A stretch of DNA of 64,000 nucleotides, taken from positions 99,376-163,375 of the forward strand of contig JAXMAZ010000016.1 in the NCBI GenBank assembly GCA_046350115.1, read 5' to 3'. The position numbers and the translations under genes are program-made. Below the pieces are notes generated by a model that worked only from the letters and a program-made list of their open reading frames with translations, ran no database searches and had not been told where the DNA came from. Of this stretch, positions 32,403-40,808 are shown piece by piece. Origin of the DNA: JAXMAZ01 sp046350115 (lineage in GTDB: Bacteria; Planctomycetota; Planctomycetia; Gemmatales; Gemmataceae). Position 1 is the first letter of the stretch. Each line of letters opens with the position of its first letter.

Positions 32403-34025
32403 ATGACGCCCGTATCGCCGGAGTCGCCGCCGCCCGACTGGCGTGCCCTGATCCCGGCCGGCCGGGCCGACCGGCTGAGCTGGGCCGCCGTCGCCGTCGG
32501 GGCCGGGCTGCTGGTCGCCGCCCTGGCCCGGTTCTGGGGGGCCAACCCGGGGTACGCCGACCGGTTCCTGGTGCTGCTCGGGGCCGGCTACGCGGCCTAC
32601 ACCCTGGCCCCGACCTGGGCGCGGCGGCCGGTCCGCCCGCTCCCGGCGGTCGGGCTGACACTGCTGGCCGTCGGGGCGGCGGCAGTCGTCCCGGGCATGT
32701 ACCTGCTCGCCCGGGTCGGGCCGCGGAGCCTGCTCCTGTGGTGGATCGCCGGCGGGCTGATCGTCACCGCCGGCGGGCTGGCCCTGGCCCGGGTCGGCTG
32801 GCCGCGGCTGCGGGCCGGGCTGTTCGCCCTGGTGTTCCCGCTGTTCGCCCTGCCGATCCCGAACCGCATCCTGCTCCCCCTCCAGGACAACCTGCAGCGG
32901 GTGACAACGGCCGCGGCCGAGGTGGTGCTGAGCGGGCTGGGGTACGAGGTGAAGCGGGACGGGTTCCTGCTCACCCTGCCCACCGGGACGCTGCTGATCG
33001 AGGAGGGGTGCAGCGGGGTGCGGTCGGTCACCGCCCTGACCGCGATCGCCGCCTTCGTCGCCTTCTGGACCGGGTTCGGCCCGGCCCGCGGGGTGCTCCT
33101 GGTGGTGCTGTCCGTCCCGGTGGTGGCGGCGGCGAACGTCCTGCGGGTGGTGGCCAGCGGGCTGATCCAGGAGGGGATCGGGCCGGAGTACGTCAAAGGC
33201 GAGTGGCACGAGGCGCTCGGGTTCGGGGCGGTGCTGGTCGGGCTGGGGCTGGTGCTCGGGGTGGCGAGGCTGCTGACCCCGCCGGCGGCCGGCCCGGCCC
33301 CGCCGGCGGACCCGCTCCCGGACGCCCCCCGGTCCCGCGGGCGGGCCGCGGCGACCGTCCTGACGGCGGCGGCCGCGGCCTGGGTCGGGGCGGCGGCGGT
33401 CGGCGGGGCCATGGTCGCCCGGACCAGTCAGACGGCGCCCCTGGCCGACCTGCCGCTCGTCCTCGGCGGGTGGGACGGCACAGACCAGCCGGTCCCGGAC
33501 GCGGTGCAGGAGAAGCTGACCCCGGACCGGGCGGTGTACCGGGTGTACACGAACAACATCGGCCGGCAGGCCCACACCTGGGTGATGTTCTGGGGGGCCG
33601 GGTCGGCGATCAAGGGGTATCACCACCCGGACGTGTGCTGGGGCGCCCGCGGGTTCGAGGCGGCCGCCAAGTGGACCGAGTCGGTCCCGGCCGGGAACGG
33701 GGTGGCGGTGCCGGCCATCGCCCGGGAGTTCGCCCACGACGGCCGCCGGCAGGTGGTGCTGTACTGGACCCAGGAGGGGCCGCGGGTGTGGTCCGAGGCG
33801 GACGAAGAGGCGGCCCAGCGGGACGTACTCACCTCGTCCACCGTCGGCCACCTGTGGTCGCTCGACCTGTTCGGGCTGCGGCAGTCGCACGACGACCCGC
33901 GGCTGGTGGTCGTGGTGGTGGTGCCGGACGGCGGGCCGGCCGCCCGGCGGGAAGCGGCGGAACTGTGCCGACTGCTAGCGGCCGAGCTGTACGCCCGGTG
34001 CCCGTGGGCGAGGCCGGCCCCGTGA
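32403..34025 (+). CDS. Exosortase fused to an EpsI-like domain
   Basis: This integral membrane transpeptidase-like enzyme (540 residues) processes PEP-CTERM proteins. The first ~300 residues have about eight hydrophobic segments and the exosortase catalytic triad: Cys203 in EEGCSGVRS, Arg248 in NVLRVV and His269 in EWHEALG. The C-terminal ~200 residues form the EpsI/DUF3485-like domain, with HTWVMFWGAGSAIKGYHHPD and VCWGARGFE. In many bacteria EpsI is a separate protein linked to exopolysaccharide export. The substrate PEP-CTERM protein at 12048-12947 supports the call. It is followed by a long leader and a sugar-phosphate transferase gene. Confidence 0.93.
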   Translation: MTPVSPESPPPDWRALIPAGRADRLSWAAVAVGAGLLVAALARFWGANPGYADRFLVLLGAGYAAYTLAPTWARRPVRPLPAVGLTLLAVGAAAVVPGMYLLARVGPRSLLLWWIAGGLIVTAGGLALARVGWPRLRAGLFALVFPLFALPIPNRILLPLQDNLQRVTTAAAEVVLSGLGYEVKRDGFLLTLPTGTLLIEEGCSGVRSVTALTAIAAFVAFWTGFGPARGVLLVVLSVPVVAAANVLRVVASGLIQEGIGPEYVKGEWHEALGFGAVLVGLGLVLGVARLLTPPAAGPAPPADPLPDAPRSRGRAAATVLTAAAAAWVGAAAVGGAMVARTSQTAPLADLPLVLGGWDGTDQPVPDAVQEKLTPDRAVYRVYTNNIGRQAHTWVMFWGAGSAIKGYHHPDVCWGARGFEAAAKWTESVPAGNGVAVPAIAREFAHDGRRQVVLYWTQEGPRVWSEADEEAAQRDVLTSSTVGHLWSLDLFGLRQSHDDPRLVVVVVVPDGGPAARREAAELCRLLAAELYARCPWARPAP

Positions 34026-34393
34026 CCGGAGGTGGCGGCCGGCCCGAACCGCGTGCCCGGCCCTTGTCCGGGGGGCGGCCGCCGGTAATCAATGCTGCGT
34101 CCGACATCGGTCCCAGGTCCGCCTGGTCGCCACCACGATCAGCCTGAATTGGCAGCCCCTGTCCGGGTGGGAGGGGGCGGGTTAGGCGCCGCGGTCCGTT
34201 CGTCCGAACTGCTGGCGGCTGAATTTGGCCTGGAAATAAATGGCGTTACGGACCGAAGCCGATACTTTGGGCACAATAGGGTGACTCCCAGCTTGGGTAA
34301 GACGGGGGAACACCACGCGGCCCTGGACCGTCTCAGGGTCGGCCGCGCCCCGCGACGGGAGCCGTCTGCGGGGCCGCTGAAGGGGTACCGGTC
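34026..34393 (+). other. 368-base region between exosortase and sugar-phosphate transferase genes
   Basis: No convincing gene is present. The middle (about 34215-34280) is much less GC-rich than the flanks, with AAATAAATGGCGTTACGG and TTTGGGCACAATAGGGTGAC, so it probably holds the promoter and 5' leader of the transferase gene. I could not match it to a known riboswitch. Confidence 0.4.
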
Positions 34394-35881
34394 GTGACAC
34401 CGTGGATTCTGTTCGCCGTGGCCGCCGGTTTCGGGCTGGCGGCCACCTGGGCCGCCCGGGAGGTTGCCCTCCGGGTCGGGCTGGTGGACCGGCCGGACGG
34501 CCGGCGGAAGACCCAGGCCCAGCCGGTCGCGGTGGCCGGCGGGCTGGCGGTGCTGGCCGCGGTCATCGCCACGCTGGCCGTCGGGGTGTCGTTGTCTCCG
34601 GAGGTGGCCGCCGCCTTCTGGGGGAACCTGCCCCGGGCGGCCGCCCTGCTGGGGGCGTTGGGGGTGATCGCCGCCGTCGGGCTGGTCGATGACGCGGTCA
34701 ACCTGCGGGCCAGGTACAAGCTGGCCGGCCAGTTGGCCGCCATCCTGTTGCTGGTCGGCCCGGGCGGGTTCGTGATCGACCAGGTCAGCCTGGCCGGGGC
34801 GCTGGTCCCGTTCGGCCCGCTGGCCGTGCCGGTCAGCGTCCTGTGGTTCCTGGCGGCGGTGAACGCGGTCAACCTGCTGGACGGGATGGACGGCCTGCTG
34901 GGCACGATCGGGCTGGTCGTGGCCGGCAGCCTGGCCATCATGGCGTTCGCCCTGGGCAACCCGTTCCCCGGGCTGGTGGCCGTCGCCCTGGCCGGGGCGC
35001 TGGTCGGGTTCCTGCGGTTCAACTGGCCGCCGGCCACGGTGTATCTCGGGGACTGCGGGAGCATGCTGATCGGGCTGACGGTCGCCGCCCTGGCGATCGC
35101 GGCGTCGCTCAAGGGGCCGGCGGTGGCCATCGCCGGGCCGGTCGCCCTGTTGGCCCTGCCGTTCCTGGACACGACGGCCGCCATCATCCGGCGGAAGCTG
35201 ACCGGCCGGGGGCTGGCGATCGCCGACCGCGGGCACCTGCACCACGTCCTGCAGCGGCACGGGATGACCCGCCCACGGGTGCTCGCACTGGTCGCCGCCC
35301 TCGGGTGCGTGGCGGCCGGCGGGGCGATCGCCGGGGTGGTGTACGGGCAGGACGTGCTGGCCGCGGTGGCCGGCGTCGCCGTCGCCTTCATCCTGATCGC
35401 CGGCGGGCTGTTCGGGACGGCCGAGGTGCGGCTGGTCCGGGAGCGGATGGCCGGCATGTACCGGTCGGCGGTGTCCAAGTCCGGGCACGTCGAGCTGACG
35501 GTCCGGCTGCAGGGGACGGCCGACTGGGCGTCCGTCTGGGTCCGGCTGGTGCGGGCGGCGGACGACCTGGCCCTGCGGTCGATGCGGCTGGACGTGAACG
35601 CCCCGGCCTGGCACGAGGGGTTCCACGGGCGGTGGGACAAGACGGCCCCGGCGGCCGCCGAGCTGGACGTGTGGCGGCTGGAGCTGCCGGTGTTCGGCCG
35701 CGGGCAGGTGATCGGCCGGCTGATGGTCGCCGGGGTGCGGTCGGACACCCCGATGGCCGACCTGCTCGGGCGGATCTCCGGGGTGCTGGCCGAGGCCGAG
35801 GCCGCCGCCTGTGAACTGACCCCGCCGCCGGTCGCCGTGCCTGCCGTCGTCCGCCCGGTGCCCGTCCGGGCGACCGCCTGA
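34394..35881 (+). CDS. WecA/MraY-like polyprenyl-phosphate sugar-1-phosphate transferase
   Basis: This enzyme starts glycan synthesis by moving a sugar-1-phosphate (commonly GlcNAc-1-P) from its UDP donor to undecaprenyl phosphate in the inner membrane. The 495-residue protein has many transmembrane helices and the family motifs: LVDDAVNLR (Asp99-Asp100), NLLDGMDGL (160-168), YLGDCGSM (217-) and HLHHVLQRHGMT (281-284 for the His cluster). A C-terminal soluble extension of about 150 residues (after ~350) is unusual compared with WecA (about 370 residues) and has no recognised domain. It sits before the Wzz/BY-kinase gene, as expected in an exopolysaccharide operon. Confidence 0.92.
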   Translation: MTPWILFAVAAGFGLAATWAAREVALRVGLVDRPDGRRKTQAQPVAVAGGLAVLAAVIATLAVGVSLSPEVAAAFWGNLPRAAALLGALGVIAAVGLVDDAVNLRARYKLAGQLAAILLLVGPGGFVIDQVSLAGALVPFGPLAVPVSVLWFLAAVNAVNLLDGMDGLLGTIGLVVAGSLAIMAFALGNPFPGLVAVALAGALVGFLRFNWPPATVYLGDCGSMLIGLTVAALAIAASLKGPAVAIAGPVALLALPFLDTTAAIIRRKLTGRGLAIADRGHLHHVLQRHGMTRPRVLALVAALGCVAAGGAIAGVVYGQDVLAAVAGVAVAFILIAGGLFGTAEVRLVRERMAGMYRSAVSKSGHVELTVRLQGTADWASVWVRLVRAADDLALRSMRLDVNAPAWHEGFHGRWDKTAPAAAELDVWRLELPVFGRGQVIGRLMVAGVRSDTPMADLLGRISGVLAEAEAAACELTPPPVAVPAVVRPVPVRATA

Positions 35882-35949
35882 CACCCGGCACGGCCGGTAC
35901 GATCGCCCCATCTTTTCGCCCACCCCGCCCCGGCCGGCCGTGCCGGGTG
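35882..35949. repeat. 16-bp perfect inverted repeat upstream of the BY-kinase gene
   Basis: CACCCGGCACGGCCGG (35882-35897) pairs with CCGGCCGTGCCGGGTG (35934-35949) around a 36-base loop. It begins one base after the preceding stop codon, so it may terminate or attenuate the upstream transcript. Confidence 0.75.
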
Positions 35950-36009
35950 GGGGTCGGCCGTCCCCGCGGTCGAAACAGACTTGGGCCGTTCATCCGGAGG
36001 GATTCCGCC

Positions 36010-38376
36010 GTGTCCGACGACCGTCCGCCGCCCGCCGAACTGGTGCCCGCCCCGTCCGCCCGGCTGGTCCGCCCGGGGGACGACCGGGCGCTGGCCACCG
36101 ACGCCCCGATCGACATCGACCTGCCGGGCGGCGGCGGCCCCAGCCCGCTGCTCATCCTGGCCCGCCGCTGGCCGCTGCTGCTGGTCGGGCTGGTGGCCGG
36201 GCTGGTGATCGGGGCGTTGATCCACTTCTCCACCGCCCCGACGTACGAGTCCCGGGCCCAGGTGCTGGTCATCAAGAAGCGGGTCGAGTCCACCCAGAAC
36301 GACACCCGGATGGCCATGGTCGAGGACTACGTGGCCACCCAGGTGACGCTGCTCAAGTCGGAGCGAATCCGGCTCGCGGCCGTCAGCCTGCTTAAAGACG
36401 CCCCGCTGAAGAACCCACTCCCGGCGGACGAGCGGGACGCGGCCAACGTGGTGGGAGGCGGGCTGAACGTGGCCCGGGAGCGGGAGTCCGGCACGGCCAC
36501 CGGCCAGGTGCAGATCGGCAGCGGGGTGCTGCTGCTCTCCTACCGCGGGGCCAACCCGTCGGACACCAAGCTCATCCTCGAAAACGTGATCTTGGGCTAT
36601 CAGAACGTCCTGGACACCCTGTACGACCGGGCGACGCAGGACCGACTGAAGTTCCTGGACACCCAGATCGGGCTGGAGGCGGACCGGGAGAAGAAGGCCA
36701 GCACCGAGCTGATCGCCGCCCGCCGCAAGCTCGGCCTGATTACCAACGAAGACGTGCCCGGTGTCCGTCAGCGGTTGACCGCGAACAAGAGCAAGGAGGC
36801 CGAGTACGAGGGCCAGGTGATCGGGCTGGAGCAGGAACTGACCCTGATCGCCCGGGCCGGGCAGAACCAGCGGGACCGAATGGCCGTGCTTCACCAACTG
36901 ACCGGCCGCCGGGAGGCCGGCCCGCTCGGGATCGGCAGCCCGGCCGACCAGTACAATCCGGAGGCGGTCATCCGGTCGAACGAGCTGCGGCTCCAGCAGT
37001 TGGGCAAACAGCTCGGTACGGACCACCCGCAGATGAAGGCGCTGGCCGCCCAGATCGAGCTGCAGAGGGCGGCCATCCGCCGCGACAACCCGGATCCGAA
37101 CGCCAACGTCGACGCGCTCGAACTGCACGCCATGTCCCTGCGGACCAAGAAGGACACGCTCAAGCTCCAGCTCGACTTCGTTAAGCAGAAGATCAATCTC
37201 GACACGGACATGCTCACCAAGGCGGACGGGGTGCAGGCCCAGATCGACTACCTCGGCACCCAGATCGCGGCCGCCCAGAAGGAGCAGGCCAAGTACCAGG
37301 CCGAGCGGCAGACCACTCAGGCCACCCAGACGTCCGGCGGGTACTCGACGACCGCCATCACCCCGCCGGCCGACGGCGCCAAGGTGGCTCCGGTGCTGGT
37401 CCAGTCGCTGCTCATGGGGCTGGCCGTCGGCCTGCTGCTGGGCGGCGGGGCGGTGGTCCTGGCCGAGTACAGCGACCGCGGGTTCCGCTCCCCGGCCGAG
37501 ATCCGCCGCCGGCTCGGGCTGCCGATCATCGGCCACCTGCCGCAGCTGCGGACCGACCAGCCGCCGGAGACGGCCGCCCCGGAGAACCTGAAGGCGTCCC
37601 CCACCCTGGTCGCCGCCCTGCGGCCGAAGTCGTCCGAGGCGGAAGGGTATCGGGGGGTACGGACCCAGTTGTACTTCTCCACGCAGGGCCGCGGCCACCA
37701 GGTGATCCAGGTGACCAGCCCGAACCCGGGGGACGGCAAGTCCACCCTGGTGGCCAACCTGGCCATCTCGGTCGCCCAGTCCGGCAAGCGGGTGGTGCTG
37801 ATGGACTGCGACTTCCGCAAGCCGCGGATCCACAAGCTGTTCAACGTGACCGCCGAGACCGGGCTGGCCAAGGTGGTGAGCGGGGAGTCCACCCTGGCCC
37901 AGGCGCTGGTCAAGAGCGGGGTGCCGAACCTGGACCTGCTGCCGTGCGGCCCCCGGCCGAACAACCCGGCCGAGCTGCTCACCAGCCCGGACTTCCAGCG
38001 GGTGCTGGCCGAGCTGCGGGCGGCGTTCGACTTCGTCCTGATCGACACCCCGCCGATGCTGGCCGTGTCCGACCCGGCGGCCGTCGCCCCCCGGGCGGAC
38101 GGGGTGATCCTGGTGTTCCGGCTGACCAACAAGGCCCGGCCGAGCGCCGAGCGGGCCAGGGAGCAGTTGGCCGCCCTCGGGGCGAACGTGCTCGGGGTGG
38201 TGGTGAACGGGTGGACCGGCACCCAGCACGCCGGCGGGTACTACGGGTACAACTACGGGTACGGGTACAACTACGGGTACGGGTACAACTACGGGTACGG
38301 GTACCGGTACACCGATTACGAGTACGCTGACAACTACGACGACACCCCGTCCGGCGAGATCCAGGTCCGGAAGTAG
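36010..38376 (+). CDS. Wzz-type chain-length regulator fused to BY-family tyrosine autokinase
   Basis: This is a co-polymerase for exopolysaccharide chain length and export in the inner membrane (788 residues). The GTG start at 36010 has GGAGG nine bases upstream. The Wzz part has a first transmembrane segment at about 54-72, a long coiled-coil periplasmic region and a second membrane segment near 465-485. The cytoplasmic kinase has Walker A SPNPGDGKSTL (Lys577), Walker A' VLMDCDFRKPRIHK (about 599) and Walker B FVLIDTPP (Asp679). A Tyr-rich tail (about 743-775, YGYNYGYGYNYGYGY type) is the expected autophosphorylation cluster. The cognate phosphatase lies just downstream. Confidence 0.95.
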   Translation: MSDDRPPPAELVPAPSARLVRPGDDRALATDAPIDIDLPGGGGPSPLLILARRWPLLLVGLVAGLVIGALIHFSTAPTYESRAQVLVIKKRVESTQNDTRMAMVEDYVATQVTLLKSERIRLAAVSLLKDAPLKNPLPADERDAANVVGGGLNVARERESGTATGQVQIGSGVLLLSYRGANPSDTKLILENVILGYQNVLDTLYDRATQDRLKFLDTQIGLEADREKKASTELIAARRKLGLITNEDVPGVRQRLTANKSKEAEYEGQVIGLEQELTLIARAGQNQRDRMAVLHQLTGRREAGPLGIGSPADQYNPEAVIRSNELRLQQLGKQLGTDHPQMKALAAQIELQRAAIRRDNPDPNANVDALELHAMSLRTKKDTLKLQLDFVKQKINLDTDMLTKADGVQAQIDYLGTQIAAAQKEQAKYQAERQTTQATQTSGGYSTTAITPPADGAKVAPVLVQSLLMGLAVGLLLGGGAVVLAEYSDRGFRSPAEIRRRLGLPIIGHLPQLRTDQPPETAAPENLKASPTLVAALRPKSSEAEGYRGVRTQLYFSTQGRGHQVIQVTSPNPGDGKSTLVANLAISVAQSGKRVVLMDCDFRKPRIHKLFNVTAETGLAKVVSGESTLAQALVKSGVPNLDLLPCGPRPNNPAELLTSPDFQRVLAELRAAFDFVLIDTPPMLAVSDPAAVAPRADGVILVFRLTNKARPSAERAREQLAALGANVLGVVVNGWTGTQHAGGYYGYNYGYGYNYGYGYNYGYGYRYTDYEYADNYDDTPSGEIQVRK
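38245..38298 (+). repeat. Three tandem 18-bp repeats encoding the Tyr cluster
   Basis: Three exact copies of GGGTACAACTACGGGTAC lie head to tail inside the kinase gene and encode GYNYGY units. Slippage at this repeat could change the number of phosphorylatable tyrosines. Confidence 0.9.
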
Positions 38377-38451
38377 CCCGTCCCCCGTCGGCCCCCGGGC
38401 GCGGTCCGCACCGCCCGGGGGCCGGTCGTTTCCGGACACGGAGGTTCCCCG

Positions 38452-39234
38452 ATGCTCCCCCTGGCCGACACCCACGTCCACCTGCTGGCCGGGCTGGACG
38501 ACGGCCCGCCGGACGACGACACCGCTGTCGCCATGTGCCGGATGCTGGCCGCCGGCGGGTGCCGGTTCGCCACCGCCCTGGCCCACCAGAACCCGACCTA
38601 CCCGCAGAACACCGCCGCCCGGCTGGCCGCCGCCGCCGACAGGCTCAAGGCCCAACTGGCCGAGCACAAGATCCCGCTCACCGTGTACCCGACGGGCGAG
38701 GTGATGCTCACCCCGGACCTGCTGGCCGACTGGCAGGCCGGCACGCTGCTCAGCTACGGCGGGCACGGCAAGCACCTGCTGGTGGAGATGCCGCACGGCC
38801 AGTACCTGGACGTCCGGCGGGTGGCCGACGGGCTGCGGGCGGTCGGCGTCCAGCCGGTCATCGCCCACGCCGAGCGGTACGAGGAGCTGCTGTTCGACCC
38901 GCAGGTGGCGGAGGCCGCGGTCGCCGCCGGGTGTCTGATCCAGGTGTCCGCCGGGGAGCTGGCCGCGCCGCCGTCCGCCCGGCTGGAGAAGGCGCTCAAG
39001 GACTGGGCGAAGCGGGGGCTGATCCACGTGCTCGGGTCGGACGGGCACGGGCTGGACCGCCGCCGGCCGGAGATGCAGGGCGGGGCGGCCCGGCTGGCGA
39101 GTTGGGTCGGCCCGGCGGCGGCCGACCGGATCGGCTCGATCTGGGGCCAGGCGGTGTTGGAGGGCCGCCCGGTTCGCCCGCCGAAGCCGTTGCCGAAGCC
39201 GCGGTCGTGGTTCGCCAGGCTGTTCGGCGGGTGA
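38452..39234 (+). CDS. CpsB/YwqE-type tyrosine-protein phosphatase (PHP fold)
   Basis: This metal-dependent phosphatase of 260 residues would dephosphorylate the Tyr tail of the BY-kinase and so control polymer length. PHP motifs visible are DTHVHLLAGLDDGP at the N-terminus, PTGEVMLTPDLLAD, VIAHAERYEELLF and HVLGSDGHGLDRRRP. The gene follows the kinase on the same strand, 75 bp downstream, matching the usual kinase-phosphatase pair. The tail (KPLPKPRSWFARLFGG) is basic and may touch the membrane. Confidence 0.92.
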   Translation: MLPLADTHVHLLAGLDDGPPDDDTAVAMCRMLAAGGCRFATALAHQNPTYPQNTAARLAAAADRLKAQLAEHKIPLTVYPTGEVMLTPDLLADWQAGTLLSYGGHGKHLLVEMPHGQYLDVRRVADGLRAVGVQPVIAHAERYEELLFDPQVAEAAVAAGCLIQVSAGELAAPPSARLEKALKDWAKRGLIHVLGSDGHGLDRRRPEMQGGAARLASWVGPAAADRIGSIWGQAVLEGRPVRPPKPLPKPRSWFARLFGG

Positions 39235-39242
39235 CGGGTTCG

Positions 39243-39333
39243 GCGTAGGGCGGGTCGAGGAGGCTTTGCGACGAGGCCTGCCGGAACCGCAGCGGCAGGC
39301 CTCGTCGCAAAGCCTCCTCGACCCGCCCTACGC
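39243..39333. repeat. Perfect 41-bp inverted repeat between convergent genes
   Basis: Arms 39243-39283 and 39293-39333 are perfectly complementary, with a 9-base loop (GAACCGCAG). The outer ends read GCGTAGGGCGG...CCGCCCTACGC, shared with the repeat at 57448-57540. The TAG in the right arm (read on the minus strand, 39330-39328) is the stop codon of the ABC-acetyltransferase gene. Confidence 0.97.
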
Positions 39334-40719
39334 GGCACTGCCCTGCCCTCGGTTGTCGAACACGTAGTACACCGGCTCGCTGAACCGGCTCTTGGCTGCG
39401 GACGCGGCGGACACCGCCCGCCGCGACCCAAACGCCCCGTTCCGCCGGCCTGCTCGTCCGGTCTTCCGCACCGCCCCGACGCGGACGAACCCGGCCCGCT
39501 CGAAGAACGGGTTGGCGTGCCCCATCGCGGACAGCGTCTCGACCCACGGCACCGGGCACGTCTCACATGCCCGGCGGACGAACCCGGCGGCGATCCCGGC
39601 CCCACGATACGTCGGGTGTAGCACCACCCGCTGCAACACCCATAGTTGCTCGTTCAGCGCGGCGAGGGCCGCCCGGTCCCGCGGGTTCCGTAGGCCGAAG
39701 AACTTCGACCGCAGGGCCAGGCTGGCGGCCGGGCTGCCGAACACGCACACCCCGACCCGCTCCTCGCCGTGCCACAGCACCACCACCCGCCGGACGAACG
39801 CCAGGTGGTGGCTACGGTAGTGCCACCGGGCGAAGTGCTCCCAGTCCGCCCGGCTCCCTTCGGCCAGCCGCAGCTCGCCGGCGAAGCTGACGGCTGTCCG
39901 CTTCACCGCCCGCCGCTCGACTTCGACCTGCCCGTCCCCACGGCAGCGGACCAGCACGTCCGGGTTCAAGTCCTCGACGACATCGTCGTGGGTGGTCGCG
40001 GCCAGCACCCCGACGCCGGCCCGCTTGGCCAGCTTCCGCAGGCTGAACGCCAGCACCTTCGCGGTCGGCCGGTCGAGCACGGCGGCGAACTCGTCCAGTA
40101 GCAGCCAGGAGCAAGGAGCGAGGAGCGGGTCCGAACCGCAGCCTTCGCTCGATCCTCGCTCCTCGATCCTGCTCACTGCCAGGGCGACCCGGAACCGCCA
40201 CCGCTGGCCGTCGGACAGCTCGGCCGGGGTGCGGAGCATCAGCCTCGCTTCCCCGAGTCCGCACCCGGCCAGCGTGGCCAGCCGGGCGTCGACCGGGCCG
40301 GGGAGCGCGTCCACAAGTGGGGCGTCCGGCAGTGACAGGGCGTTGACATCGACGGCCCCGAGCTGCCCCCCGGCCGCCCGCAGCAGGGACGACTTGCCGC
40401 TCCCGGACGGGCCGACGAACAGGGCCACGTCCCCGGGGCGAAGGTCGAGCGACAGGCCGTCGGCGACCGTGTGCGGCGGCTCGTCGGCGGCCAGCCCGAA
40501 CAGGTCGGCGACGTGGGCGGTGGCCAGGCTCCGGCGAACGGGCCGGACCGGGTAGCGGACGGCGATCGGGGCGAGGGTAGTGTCTCTGTTTGGTCCCCTC
40601 CCCCTTGTGGGGGAGGGTGGGTGGGGGTCGCAGGCTCCCGCCCGGTCCGGAGTCTCCGACCTGGCACGCGGCTCCCGACCCCCACCCTCACCTGGCCCCC
40701 ACAAGGGGGAGGGGACCAA
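39328..40719 (-). CDS. ABC-type ATPase fused to GNAT acetyltransferase (COG2401-like)
   Basis: The N-terminal half is an ABC ATPase: Walker A VGPSGSGKSSLL, signature-like LSDGQRWRFRVAL and Walker B WLLLDEFAAVLD. The C-terminal half is a GNAT-type domain (RVVLHPTYRGAGIAAGFVRR, ending near FFERAGFVRVG). This is the architecture of COG2401. There is no transmembrane region, so it is probably not a transporter. About 20 residues (EERGSSEGCGSDPLLAPC) between signature and Walker B come from an inverted repeat at 40106-40171. The only start in the right place is a TTG at 40719 inside another inverted repeat, so the true N-terminus near LAPIAVRYPVRPV is uncertain. The stop lies inside a third repeat. 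Confidence 0.8.
   Translation of the reverse strand: MVPSPLWGPGEGGGREPRARSETPDRAGACDPHPPSPTRGRGPNRDTTLAPIAVRYPVRPVRRSLATAHVADLFGLAADEPPHTVADGLSLDLRPGDVALFVGPSGSGKSSLLRAAGGQLGAVDVNALSLPDAPLVDALPGPVDARLATLAGCGLGEARLMLRTPAELSDGQRWRFRVALAVSRIEERGSSEGCGSDPLLAPCSWLLLDEFAAVLDRPTAKVLAFSLRKLAKRAGVGVLAATTHDDVVEDLNPDVLVRCRGDGQVEVERRAVKRTAVSFAGELRLAEGSRADWEHFARWHYRSHHLAFVRRVVVLWHGEERVGVCVFGSPAASLALRSKFFGLRNPRDRAALAALNEQLWVLQRVVLHPTYRGAGIAAGFVRRACETCPVPWVETLSAMGHANPFFERAGFVRVGAVRKTGRAGRRNGAFGSRRAVSAASAAKSRFSEPVYYVFDNRGQGSAA
40106..40171. repeat. In-frame inverted repeat inside the ABC-acetyltransferase gene
   Basis: The left arm 40106-40127 (CAGGAGCAAGGAGCGAGGAG…) is complementary, with small indels, to 40146-40171. 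It encodes a spacer between the signature and Walker B strand, where ABC ATPases normally have only a few residues. Confidence 0.75.
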
Positions 40720-40739
40720 ACCCCAAACTGAGACACTAC
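40577..40739. repeat. 163-bp inverted repeat between divergent genes
   Basis: The outer arms begin GTAGTGTCTC and end GAGACACTAC. The inner arms carry TTTGGTCCCCTCCCCCTTGT and its complement, shared with 32241-32376. The possible TTG start of the ABC-acetyltransferase gene (40719) lies inside the right arm. Confidence 0.88.
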
Positions 40740-40808
40740 GGGGGCGAGCATGGCGTTCCTCCGAACCGGGACAGCGGGTACACTGACGGCGACAGCCGAG
40801 GGATTCCG

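Noticed and set aside
34200..34300. Cyclic di-GMP riboswitch in the transferase leader
   Set aside because: Some GC/AG patterns looked suggestive, but the conserved core could not be aligned.
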